Under the pieces are notes generated by a model that was given only the letters and a program-made list of their open reading frames with translations, was not told where the DNA came from and ran no database searches. A DNA stretch of 64,000 nt from Mangrovibacter yixingensis. Its GTDB lineage: Bacteria; Pseudomonadota; Gammaproteobacteria; Enterobacterales; Enterobacteriaceae. How positions within the stretch are numbered: position 1 is the first letter of the stretch; each line of letters starts with the position of its first letter. Position numbers and translations under genes: made by a program. This document shows positions 54,668 through 62,607 of this stretch, piece by piece. The stretch covers positions 1,302,001 through 1,366,000 of the forward strand of contig NZ_JAIVKM010000001.1 of the NCBI RefSeq assembly GCF_020523985.1, given 5' to 3'.

Positions 54668-55066
54668 ATGCATGTAATTGACTCGCTACTGGCTTTTTGT
54701 GCTTATTTTTTCATTGGCTCTGCTCTGGTTGTGTTATTTTTAAATGTCTACTCTAAAATAACTCCATATAATGAGTGGGTGCTTATCAAACAAGGAAATA
54801 TGGCGGCATCGTTTGCTTTTAGCGGCGTGCTTCTGGGGTATATTATTCCGCTGGCCAGTGCGGCTATCAATTCTGCCAGTATTCCAGATTACCTGCTCTG
54901 GGCTGTAGTTGCCTTTATTGTCCAGTTGCTTGTCTACGTAGGTGTTCGGCTGTATATCTCTGAATTAAGTGAAAAAATAACTAATAACCATACTGCGGCA
55001 GGTCTGTTTATGGGAGCAGCTGCATTGGCCGGTGGGATTTTAAATGCGGCCTGTATGACTGAATAG
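54668..55066 (+). CDS. yjfL: DUF350 membrane protein YjfL
   Basis: A 132-residue protein with four hydrophobic helices. NEWVLIKQGNMAASFAFSGV and GYIIPLASAAINSASIPDYL are DUF350 features and resemble E. coli YjfL. It begins the yjfL-yjfM-yjfC group, a subset of the E. coli yjfIJKLMC group. Function unknown. Confidence 0.88.
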   Translation: MHVIDSLLAFCAYFFIGSALVVLFLNVYSKITPYNEWVLIKQGNMAASFAFSGVLLGYIIPLASAAINSASIPDYLLWAVVAFIVQLLVYVGVRLYISELSEKITNNHTAAGLFMGAAALAGGILNAACMTE

Positions 55067-55075
55067 TAGCAACTT

Positions 55076-55664
55076 ATGTCGAAGAAAAGAAAAAGTAAAT
55101 GGGAATCCATTCGAAAAAAAGAAAAGCCCCTATGCAGGAACATGCCTTAAATTAGCGATTATGGGCGGAGCGGCTTTTTTCGTTCTGAAAGGATGTACTG
55201 ATACCGAGTCATCGGATAATGACGGTGATGGCGTATTTTATTCAACAGTACAAGATTGTATGAAAGACAATAATACATTCGATGTGTGTACTGATGCCTG
55301 GCTTAATGCTGAAAAATCTTTTGTTGGCGAAGTGCCTCGTAACCTGACGCTTGATCAGTGCCAGCAGCAGTTTGAAACGTGCCGTTTTGATTACTCCAGT
55401 TACAGCTGGGCACCAGTAATGGCGGGTTTCTTATTGAGTAAGCATGTTCGCAAGGACAAAGATGAAGATCATACCTACAGCAGTGGCGGGGGGGCTTACG
55501 CATCACGCCCTGTCTGGAAAACAGCTGATCGCAGTTTTGCCTGGCATGTTGGCCGCGGGGCTGACAGTGAGCGGCGCGGAATGAAATTTTATACCCGCAA
55601 AGTTGCAACTTTGTCTCGGGGTGGCTTTGGTCGCTCAGCCCACGGTGGGCACTGGGGAGGATAG
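55076..55664 (+). pseudogene. yjfM: DUF1190 protein YjfM, apparent frameshift near the N-terminus
   Basis: From ATG 55161 the frame encodes MGGAAFFVLKGCTD and then a DUF1190 protein ending RSAHGGHWGG, as in E. coli YjfM. But the same frame is open upstream, reading NGNPFEKKKSPYAGTCLKLA, which also matches the family and has no start codon. The only good start, ATG 55076, encodes MSKKRKS in another frame. Removing one A from AGAAAAAGT (about 55090-55094) joins them into MSKKRKVNGNPFEKKKSP and onward. So a one-base insertion in an A-run is likely, unless the A-rich stretch supports frameshifting. The intact product would be a membrane-anchored protein with a Ser/Gly-rich end. Confidence 0.75.
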
Positions 55665-55666
55665 GG

Positions 55667-56827
55667 ATGTTACGCCACGATGTACCTGTGCGGCCAGGTC
55701 TGGATAAACTCGCACAGCAGCACGGTTTCGATTTTCATATTATCGATAATGAAATGTACTGGGATGAACGCCGTGCCTACCGGTTTACGCTACGCCAAAT
55801 TGAAGAGCAAATAGAACAACCCACCGCTGAACTCCACCAAATGTGCCTTGATGTGGTTGACCGTGCGGTCAACGACCAGCAGATGATGGAGCAACTCGCT
55901 ATCCCGCCGCTTTACTGGGATGCAATCGCCCAAAGCTGGCACCAGCGTGACCCGTCGTTATATGGCCGGATGGATTTTGTCTGGTGTGGACAGGCCCCGG
56001 TTAAGTTACTCGAATATAATGCTGATACGCCAACTTCACTGTATGAGTCGTCGTATTTTCAGTGGCTGTGGCTGGAAGATGCGCGCAACAACGGCATTAT
56101 TCCGCGTAATGCAGATCAGTATAATTCCATTCAGGAACGGTTGATTGCTCGTTTTGCGAAGCTCTGTTCACCAGAACCGCTGTATTTTTGCTGTTGTGAA
56201 GGCAGTAATGAGGACCGTACCACGGTGCTGTACCTGGAGGACTGCGCCAGGCAGGCAGGGCAGGAGACACAATTTCTGTATATGGAGGATATCGGGCTGG
56301 GCGTTGGTGGCGAGCTAACCGATCTTGAGGATCATGTGATTCGTAGGGCATTCAAGCTTTACCCCCTGGAATGGATGATGCGAGATGAAAACGGTCCTTT
56401 ATTACGTAAGCGACGCCAGCAATGGTATGAGCCATTATGGAAAAGTGTGCTCAGCAATAAAGGCCTTTTACCTCTGTTATGGCGTTTTAACCCAAATCAC
56501 CCCAATTTGTTGCCCGCCTGGTTTGATGGTGAAAAATCCCTTTCTGCACCAGGTGAAAGTGTGGTGCGCAAGCCTTTGTTTTCTCGCGAAGGTGGCAATA
56601 TCACTGTATTAGACAGCCAACAGCATGTTATTACCCAAACAGATGGCAATTATGGCAGTGAACCTGTTATTTATCAGTCATTTAAACCATTGCCACGTTT
56701 CGGTGACAGCTACACGCTTATTGGTAGTTGGATAATCGACGACGAAGCTGCTGGCATAGGGATTCGTGAAGACAGTTCGCTAATAACTAAAGATACCTCA
56801 CGCTTTGTGCCACATTATATTGGTTGA
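55667..56827 (+). CDS. yjfC: Glutathionylspermidine synthase-like ATP-grasp protein YjfC
   Basis: A 386-residue protein of the family of YjfC/YgiC, related to the synthetase half of glutathionylspermidine synthase. VKLLEYNADTPTSLYESSYF, EGSNEDRTTVLYLEDCARQA and VVRKPLFSREGGNITV are the ATP- and Mg-binding segments. E. coli homologues have an ATP-grasp fold but the real substrate is not established. It follows yjfM by two bases. Confidence 0.9.
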   Translation: MLRHDVPVRPGLDKLAQQHGFDFHIIDNEMYWDERRAYRFTLRQIEEQIEQPTAELHQMCLDVVDRAVNDQQMMEQLAIPPLYWDAIAQSWHQRDPSLYGRMDFVWCGQAPVKLLEYNADTPTSLYESSYFQWLWLEDARNNGIIPRNADQYNSIQERLIARFAKLCSPEPLYFCCCEGSNEDRTTVLYLEDCARQAGQETQFLYMEDIGLGVGGELTDLEDHVIRRAFKLYPLEWMMRDENGPLLRKRRQQWYEPLWKSVLSNKGLLPLLWRFNPNHPNLLPAWFDGEKSLSAPGESVVRKPLFSREGGNITVLDSQQHVITQTDGNYGSEPVIYQSFKPLPRFGDSYTLIGSWIIDDEAAGIGIREDSSLITKDTSRFVPHYIG

Positions 56828-56854
56828 GCTATACATTTATACATAAGGCAGGCA

Positions 56855-56905
56855 ATGAGAACCATCACTGTTGTGGCATATGATCCCCGGTGGTTTGAAA
56901 TGTGA
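56855..56905 (+). pseudogene. Possible fragment of a GrpB/UPF0157 gene
   Basis: A 16-codon frame, MRTITVVAYDPRWFEM, looks like the start of GrpB-family proteins (VVPYDPRWP). Nothing of the rest of the family follows. It may be a deletion scar; the match is short. Confidence 0.25.
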
Positions 56906-57033
56906 TGCTCTTCTAATTAATCAATAATCATGCCAGATTTTCTCTATCATTGTGTATATCATAATTATGGGTAAAGTTTTCAGAGTGTAAATGTTCGACT
57001 ATTTACACTATATATAAAATTAACAAAGAGTTG

Positions 57034-57993
57034 ATGGATCAACAGATGAAGATTTTTTTATTAATATTAGGTGTATTTGTAATTTCTTCTTGCAATGATG
57101 AATCCTATACATTAAATGATTTTTTAATAAATGAAAATTTAAGAAATAACTTTAAATCGAAGTGTGTAAGCAACGAATCAAAAAACTGCAGTTACTTTTT
57201 ATCTTCAATTGATATTATACAGAAAGCTGAAGGTGGTGATATTGATAAACAGATGCTTTTAGGTGAGGTATACCTGGCTGCAGGTAATTTTAAAGATTCA
57301 ATACATTGGTTAACTATGGCAGCAGACAATGACGATGATATTGCTTTTAATAAGTTGGGCGAGATAGCATATTTTTTTGAAACTAAAAAGGATTTTACTG
57401 TTAATGAAATGGATGCTTTTCATTTACTGAACAAATGGGATGGATTTCAAAGGAAAAGGAAAGGGAGTGTTCTCCGGTACTATTTAAATGCACTATCAGA
57501 TGGTGATTTTGAAGCTTTAATATCATTAGGTATTATGTACTGGCGAGGAGAAGGTGTTGAACAGAATTATGATATTGCAATATCTTATTTCATGCGTTAT
57601 ACAGAGGCTGAGGCTGTAAAAGCTCCTGGGTGGGGGGAATATTATCTTGCCTATATGTATATTGACGGACATGGTTTCAATAAAAGTGAAATCTCTGCTA
57701 TTTCTTTATTTGATAAATCCTGTAAGCTGGGGTTTGTACTATCGTGCATCAAACTCGGTGACTTATATTTTTATGGCGGTAATGAGTTTGAACCAGATTA
57801 TAAAAGATCGACTGAACTTCTCGATGTTTATTTCTTTGGTGAGTATATTGATATCAGAGCAATCACATCTGCAGACAATTTAGTTGAAATGTACAAGAAT
57901 GGGGGGTTTGGAATACATAAAAACCCCAATAGAGTTCAGCAGCTACATGAGATAATATGTCACAATTCTAGCTATCCAAAATTTTGCAGGTAG
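57034..57993 (+). CDS. Sel1-repeat-like lipoprotein, AT-rich
   Basis: A protein of about 319 residues with a lipoprotein signal (MKIFLLILGVFVISSCNDES, Cys after ISS). The mature part has helical repeats of the Sel1/TPR-like kind, clearest in ALISLGIMYWRGEGVEQNYD and YYLAYMYIDGHGFNKSEISA. Start could be ATG 57034 or 57046; AAAGAG lies just before the first. Base composition is much richer in A/T than all neighbours, which points to horizontal transfer. Sel1-type lipoproteins occur as immunity or regulatory proteins in variable regions; the function here is unknown. Confidence 0.75.
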   Translation: MDQQMKIFLLILGVFVISSCNDESYTLNDFLINENLRNNFKSKCVSNESKNCSYFLSSIDIIQKAEGGDIDKQMLLGEVYLAAGNFKDSIHWLTMAADNDDDIAFNKLGEIAYFFETKKDFTVNEMDAFHLLNKWDGFQRKRKGSVLRYYLNALSDGDFEALISLGIMYWRGEGVEQNYDIAISYFMRYTEAEAVKAPGWGEYYLAYMYIDGHGFNKSEISAISLFDKSCKLGFVLSCIKLGDLYFYGGNEFEPDYKRSTELLDVYFFGEYIDIRAITSADNLVEMYKNGGFGIHKNPNRVQQLHEIICHNSSYPKFCR

Positions 57994-57996
57994 TCC

Positions 57997-58032
57997 GTTG
58001 TCTATCCGCTGAAAATATGGCGGATAGACAAC
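57997..58032 (+). terminator. Long hairpin after the Sel1-type gene
   Basis: GTTGTCTATCCGC and GCGGATAGACAAC form a perfect 13-bp stem with a 10-base loop starting four bases after the stop codon. No T-run. The remaining DNA to 58243 has no gene I can support. Confidence 0.65.
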
Positions 58033-58243
58033 TGTTTGGTATGATCTTATCCTGGTGCATGACGACATGCTAAAAAATTTTTGGCCTGTTTTTTTTAGTG
58101 TACTTTCGAAACTTCAATAACACCATAATCAATCCCTTGGGCCAGCCGCTCTATCCATTTCGCAAAACGAAAATATCCAGGGTCTTGCAAGCAAATGTAG
58201 CCTATCCACGCCGCCCATCAGGTGAATTTTCAGGGCACATAGC

Positions 58244-59003
58244 TTACGAGGGAGCGCTTAAAAGACTGCCGTTGTCATCACGTTTCAGTAGTGACCAGCG
58301 TACACGGTGCATCCTGCCGTTCTTGTCCTCAAATGATGGCATCTTTTGCCCCTCGAGTGCCCGGATGTACTGCGCGGCGCCGTTAACGATGGCGGCCCAT
58401 TCTCCTGAATGGGGGGCGGGTTCATCCGTCCAGCAGGTGATGCGAACCGGCTCTTCTTCCAGCCCGGCGTCTTCTTCATCCAGCCGTGCGCTGGCCTCAT
58501 CAAAACGGCGGTACCACTTCATGGTGGATTCAGTTTCGAACTGGAAGTCTGCGTATTCAGAGTAAAAGTGCAGGGAGCGGGGTTTATCGAACCGCACGGG
58601 TCTGATTATCTGGTTCACTCTGACCAGCAGCGGTGGTAACGGTTCTGTATTTGTTTCACCCAGCGCTGGCGGCAGCGATCCGGCTTTAAGGATGACGCCG
58701 CTGTTATAGGGCAGGAGCTCAATATCCGGTGTTTTCGCCAGGCGGCGCTGGAGTTTTTGCATGCCGCCCAGCTTCTCCAGCCACGGGTTGCCCAGAATGG
58801 TGTACCAGCAGGGGCCTTTCAGACCAATGGGGGCTGCGGATCCCTCCAGCGTGCTGTATTTCCAAGCTTTTTGATATGATGGCTTCTTTGCAAGAGACCA
58901 GACCATGAGCTTCCTCAAACTTTTCACATGCCAGTGGCGGTCCAAATCGGGGTAAGCGTTCCCTGATGATACTCAGCGTCAGGTTAGTAAGTGGCGCTGG
59001 CAA
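58244..59003 (-). pseudogene. DUF3396 (T6SS immunity family) remnant
   Basis: The C-terminal two thirds read KGPCWYTILGNPWLEKLGG and PALGETNTEPLPPLLVRVNQ, a layout typical of DUF3396, annotated as a type VI immunity family. The frame that carries these starts at 58945 (MDRHWHVKS), but just upstream a different frame (59003 downward, LTLSIIRERLPRFGPPLACE then KFEEAHGLV) looks protein-like and lacks a good start. I infer loss of the 5' end and a frameshift near 58890-58910. No effector gene is beside it in the same orientation. Confidence 0.6.
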
Positions 59004-59034
59004 TTAACGGTTTCCAGTACGAACAAGCTTAGGC

Positions 59035-59278
59035 ATGAAACAAGTACGAATTTACCAACCTGAAGGAAGAGAAAATGGTATGTCCGATAGAGAGAAGATT
59101 AAATATGATTTGGAACGCGCGTGACGTGAGCCTGATACCAGGCAAAAGAATGTGGCGGCAGCCATCAGTCCAAATGGCGTGAGTACGATATCAGTGCTTT
59201 AAAAAGAGCTTTCAGAGGCTACCAGCGACCAAGACACAATGACAACCGTCAAATGCCAGATTCTGCCTTAGTATACAT
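59035..59278 (+). pseudogene. Degraded small gene next to dif
   Basis: A frame from ATG 59035 (MKQVRIYQPEGRENGMSDRE, then KIKYDLERA) stops at TGA 59122; the following codons in the same frame read REPDTRQKNVAAAISPNGVS, and another frame then reads YDISALKRAFRGYQRPRHND. Together they look like a small helix-turn-helix type protein broken by a stop and a shift. It has an internal AAGGAAGAG. Unnamed; identification is tentative. Confidence 0.3.
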
Positions 59279-59279
59279 T

Positions 59280-59307
59280 GGTGCGCATAATGTATATTAT
59301 GTTAAAT
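59280..59307 (+). other. dif: dif site (XerCD chromosome dimer resolution)
   Basis: The XerC arm GGTGCGCATAA, the centre TGTATA and the XerD arm TTATGTTAAAT are contiguous and, as I remember it, identical to the 28-bp E. coli dif. XerC and XerD with FtsK resolve chromosome dimers here. It defines the junction of the two replichores. The DNA from 59308 to 59584 has no gene I can support and leads to the next ORF. Confidence 0.96.
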
Positions 59308-59584
59308 TGCATGTGGCATCCATATTCGTTCATAACTGCCAACATACCACGTTGATCATACAGTTACCCTGCTCATCCTCTTGCAATGTAATGCCCCGGT
59401 TTTAGTCGTTCCAGCCGGTATGCATTTCTCGCTTATGTACATATATATTAGTCAGAGAATATCGTTGTAATACTGTTATTATCTAACCTTTGTCTTATAA
59501 ATTGGTTCTGCTAACTGTTTGATTTGTTCAGGCAGTCGACAAGCAGGCGCTATTTGTCCTCATGGATTGAAGGAGCTATCTGAG

Positions 59585-60550
59585 ATGAACTTCCCTGGTC
59601 AGAAATCACCTGATAAAACTCTACTTGGTTACGACCTGGCTTACATTTTTGGCAGTCAGACTGATGTTGATATCGATTTTAAGCAGTTAGCAGATAAGTT
59701 TGACTGCATGCGTAACTTTTATAAGGTCGGTATTATTTTTGATGATGGCAGCCGACGCTGGTTAGTACGCCCTTCTCGTCGTATTTCAAATGCTAATCAG
59801 AGTACTGTCAGCCATGTCGTAATAAGTAAAGTGCCAGATATCAAGCAACATTGTGCAGAAAAAGTTGTGATGGCAACATTAACAGCCCCTTCACTGGCAA
59901 ATGAAATCACCTCCACGGGTTTTGCCTGTGGTGCAATGCTTGTTACGTTATTTATGGCGTTTGGTGCCGGTGCGACAGTTCCTTTGACTGCGGGTGGTTC
60001 TGGAATTATTGCAGCGATAAGTCTGTCTGGCACGTTGGCGACTGGTGCACAATGCATACTTGGTGCAGGAAGACTGCTGGCTATCCACAATGATTTCGGT
60101 TCTGATATAGCCTGGCTGGACAGCCAGGACTGGTATGTAGCTACCACTACGATATTGGATGTAATTTCACTGGTTGCTGCTGGAACAGCACTCAAAGGCA
60201 CTTTAGACACCTACAAACTGATGAAAGCGGCATCTTCAAGTAAAGTTACTACTTGGTTACAAAGCCTGAGTCGTGTTGAGCGGAAGCGTATTACTGAAGA
60301 AATAATTAAAGTGCAGAATCCGGGTATTTCGAGTGCAGGTGTGAAGGCTGCGATCCGCGCTGGAGTATATCCAAAACGTTTCCCTGGTGAATCATTGCAA
60401 AAATCACTGCAACGTGAGCTGATGAGTGCTGTGACCAGTGCGTCGGCTTTTGGTAGCAGTTCACTAGCCGGAACCATCCGCAATCCACAGAATACACTCC
60501 AGTCCGGTCGCTATGTGGTCGGTTTATTACAGTCATTTTCCCCTAACTAA
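59585..60550 (+). CDS. Unknown protein with central hydrophobic region, possible pore-type toxin
   Basis: A 321-residue protein starting at ATG 59585 with AAGGAG nine to ten bases upstream (an open frame to 59519 has no such site). Residues 1-105 are soluble (LLGYDLAYIFGSQTDVDIDF); residues about 110-165 form a long Gly/Ala-rich hydrophobic stretch (CGAMLVTLFMAFGAGATVPL and on), 184-205 another hydrophobic segment, and the last 100 residues are basic and helical. It has no signal peptide. The next gene, 15 bases on, encodes a four-helix membrane protein. This pairing is the pattern of membrane-active effectors and their membrane immunity proteins, but I do not recognise the family. Confidence 0.6.
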   Translation: MNFPGQKSPDKTLLGYDLAYIFGSQTDVDIDFKQLADKFDCMRNFYKVGIIFDDGSRRWLVRPSRRISNANQSTVSHVVISKVPDIKQHCAEKVVMATLTAPSLANEITSTGFACGAMLVTLFMAFGAGATVPLTAGGSGIIAAISLSGTLATGAQCILGAGRLLAIHNDFGSDIAWLDSQDWYVATTTILDVISLVAAGTALKGTLDTYKLMKAASSSKVTTWLQSLSRVERKRITEEIIKVQNPGISSAGVKAAIRAGVYPKRFPGESLQKSLQRELMSAVTSASAFGSSSLAGTIRNPQNTLQSGRYVVGLLQSFSPN

Positions 60551-60565
60551 GCACAGAGTATCCAC

Positions 60566-61159
60566 ATGTTGAAAGTATTCTCCCGCCGTTTACAACACTG
60601 TAACGATGTGGCGAGCAGCATCAATCAGGCCAGCACAGCTCAGTTACACCAGTTGAAAGCACAGTTGGCTGAACAGATGGGGAAACCGGTTGGTCTGCAT
60701 ACTATGGGTTTTCCTGCGGTGATCAGTACTCTGGGTATTATTGTTAGTTTTGCTCTTCCACAACTTTGGTTAGGTTACGGTGTACTCGCTTCCCTGAACC
60801 AGCCTGCCGAACGGGTATTCGTTTGGGTTATCCTGGTTGCGCTATTTTTTGCCGGCATTAACGGCCTGACTGTGTTTATGATTGGTAAAGGCAGTATGCG
60901 TGCCCTGCGGTTACATTTCGCACTGGCAGTGATAAGCCTGCTATTGACGTTAGCCTGGCTGGTTTCTGTGCTGGCTGGCGCTAATTCTCCAGGTAATGAT
61001 TTGGTTGCTGCGTTGTTGAGTGTTGCCATGCTGCTACTAAGTGGTGGCTGTATTTTGTCTACTGCCTTCTATAAGATGCTGCTCTTCGCCCTGCATAATA
61101 GAGCATGGCGCCAACTGATCCGCCGGACACGGAAAGACTCACTACTCACACCTGACTAA
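60566..61159 (+). CDS. Four-helix membrane protein, possible immunity partner
   Basis: A 197-residue protein with a soluble N-terminus (about 1-45, helical) and four hydrophobic helices at about 50-72, 84-105, 116-138 and 145-175, ending in a basic tail (RQLIRRTRKDSLLTPD). It lies 15 bases after the preceding ORF and is surely co-transcribed. Immunity to a pore-forming partner is inferred from layout only. No family recognised. Confidence 0.6.
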   Translation: MLKVFSRRLQHCNDVASSINQASTAQLHQLKAQLAEQMGKPVGLHTMGFPAVISTLGIIVSFALPQLWLGYGVLASLNQPAERVFVWVILVALFFAGINGLTVFMIGKGSMRALRLHFALAVISLLLTLAWLVSVLAGANSPGNDLVAALLSVAMLLLSGGCILSTAFYKMLLFALHNRAWRQLIRRTRKDSLLTPD

Positions 61160-61189
61160 AAGCTAACATGCGGCGACATTCTCGACGGG

Positions 61190-61339
61190 TTATTCTACAC
61201 GAATCAACTGATATGTGACTTCCGGCCAGATATCTTCTGCGTCGGTAGCCCCGCGAATGCGGCCACGAATCGGTGGTATCTTCTTCTGCCAAAACCACGG
61301 CCATACTTTGCTCTGCTGGTTTGGTCTGTGATGCTTCAT
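61190..61339 (-). CDS. Small basic, Trp-rich protein of 49 residues
   Basis: The frame encodes MKHHRPNQQSKVWPWFWQKK and ends TYQLIRVE. A GAAGG ribosome site lies six bases before the ATG. An overlapping longer frame exists but has poorer residue composition. Its end lies close to that of the convergent four-helix protein gene. I do not recognise it. Confidence 0.45.
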   Translation of the reverse strand: MKHHRPNQQSKVWPWFWQKKIPPIRGRIRGATDAEDIWPEVTYQLIRVE

Positions 61340-61444
61340 TTATAACCTTCATTCATGAATCCTGGTTATAATTTATGCAACTGCCCAGGCTGTTTTTTGC
61401 CCGTCTTTTTCGCCATTCCCGCGCATGAGTCAATTACGCCTTAC

Positions 61445-61469
61445 ATTCTACTCACCATTTGAGTAGAAT
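61445..61469. promoter_or_regulatory. Palindromic promoter/operator of the Fic gene
   Basis: ATTCTACTC and GAGTAGAAT form a perfect 9-bp inverted repeat with seven bases between. The right arm contains a -10-like TAGAAT, with TTACAT 17 bases upstream as a possible -35. A dimeric regulator, perhaps the C-terminal helix-turn-helix of the Fic protein itself, would block this promoter. Confidence 0.6.
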
Positions 61470-61498
61470 AAGGGTGTTATTTGCCTCAGGAGAACACT

Positions 61499-62602
61499 AT
61501 GTGGATATGGCAACAACCTTTGTGGCCTGAATTTACCTGGGATCCGGCCCCGCTGGCATCATTACTTCGTGATACGCGCTTTTTACAGGGCAAGCTTTAT
61601 GGCAGCAGCCAGGTACTGAATTCAACGCAAACCACGTTAGATACCCTGTTGGCGAATATCCTTTATTCCAGTGATATTGAAGGCGAACGGCTGCATGCGG
61701 GTTCGGTTCGCTCTTCACTGGCAACACATCTTGGTGTGGATGATGAAATCACTTACCCGGTGGACAAACGCACAGAAGGCCTGGTTGAATCCGCTCTGGA
61801 TGCTATCAATAATCTTGATGAACCTTTAACAGAACAACGCCTGCTGTACTGGCACTCGCTGTTATTTCCGCCTGAAGAAAAGTTATTTAATGCAATTAAA
61901 GGTGGGCTGTTTCGTACCGGCCCGGTACAGGTTATTTCCGGGCGAATAGATAAGCCGGTTGTCCATTTTGAAGGGCCGGATGCCATGCGGGTTCCGGGGG
62001 AAATGGAGGCTTTTCTGCGCTGGTTCAACACCAGCAGGCACGATGCCCAGGCTGACCCAATCTTGCGGGCAGGTATTGCACATTTATGGTTTTTAACCAT
62101 CCACCCGTTTGAAGATGGTAATGGCAGGATCGGCCGGTTGATCATGGATCTTGCTCTGGCTCAGGCCGAACATAACACGGTGCGTTTATATGCTATGTCG
62201 CGCACTATCAACACGCATCGTAATGATTATTACGCGGTTATAGAACAAACTCAGCGTGGTGAACTAGATCTCACCCAATGGCTTGGCTGGTTCGTCAATA
62301 TGCTGAAAGCTTCTATTGAGGAAACACTGGGGCTGATTGACCAAACCCTGTTTAAAACCCATTACTGGCAACGTTTTAACCAGGCGGCGCTGAACCATGA
62401 ACAGATCAAAGTGATCAACCGGATGCTGGATGGCGATTTCCAGGATGGTATCAATAACAGCCAGTATAAAGCTGTTGCCCGGGTTAGCCGCGCTACTGCA
62501 ACCCGCCACCTGGCGCATCTGGTTGAGCTTGGTTTTTTGCTGCCAAATGAAGGTGGTGGCAGAAGCACGCGCTATTCTTTGCCGGGGAAAAGCGGTATCT
62601 GA
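61499..62602 (+). CDS. Fic-family protein with N-terminal inhibitory motif and C-terminal HTH
   Basis: A 367-residue Fic protein, presumably an AMP-transferase. DUF4172-type N-terminus (MWIWQQPLWPEFTWD), the inhibitory motif S57-xxx-E61-G62 (SSDIEGE) of class II Fic proteins, the active site HPFEDGNGRIGR from His202, and a C-terminal winged-helix-like segment (ARVSRATATRHLAHLVELGF). CAGGAG lies six bases before ATG 61499. The Glu of the inhibitory helix keeps the ATP site in an inactive form in related proteins. Target unknown; such genes are usually stand-alone. Confidence 0.9.
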   Translation: MWIWQQPLWPEFTWDPAPLASLLRDTRFLQGKLYGSSQVLNSTQTTLDTLLANILYSSDIEGERLHAGSVRSSLATHLGVDDEITYPVDKRTEGLVESALDAINNLDEPLTEQRLLYWHSLLFPPEEKLFNAIKGGLFRTGPVQVISGRIDKPVVHFEGPDAMRVPGEMEAFLRWFNTSRHDAQADPILRAGIAHLWFLTIHPFEDGNGRIGRLIMDLALAQAEHNTVRLYAMSRTINTHRNDYYAVIEQTQRGELDLTQWLGWFVNMLKASIEETLGLIDQTLFKTHYWQRFNQAALNHEQIKVINRMLDGDFQDGINNSQYKAVARVSRATATRHLAHLVELGFLLPNEGGGRSTRYSLPGKSGI

Positions 62603-62607
62603 CCGGG

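Noticed and set aside
61146..61352. 68-codon minus-strand frame overlapping the 49-residue ORF
   Set aside because: The overlapping frame from 61339 has the better ribosome site and residue composition; only one of the two is likely real.
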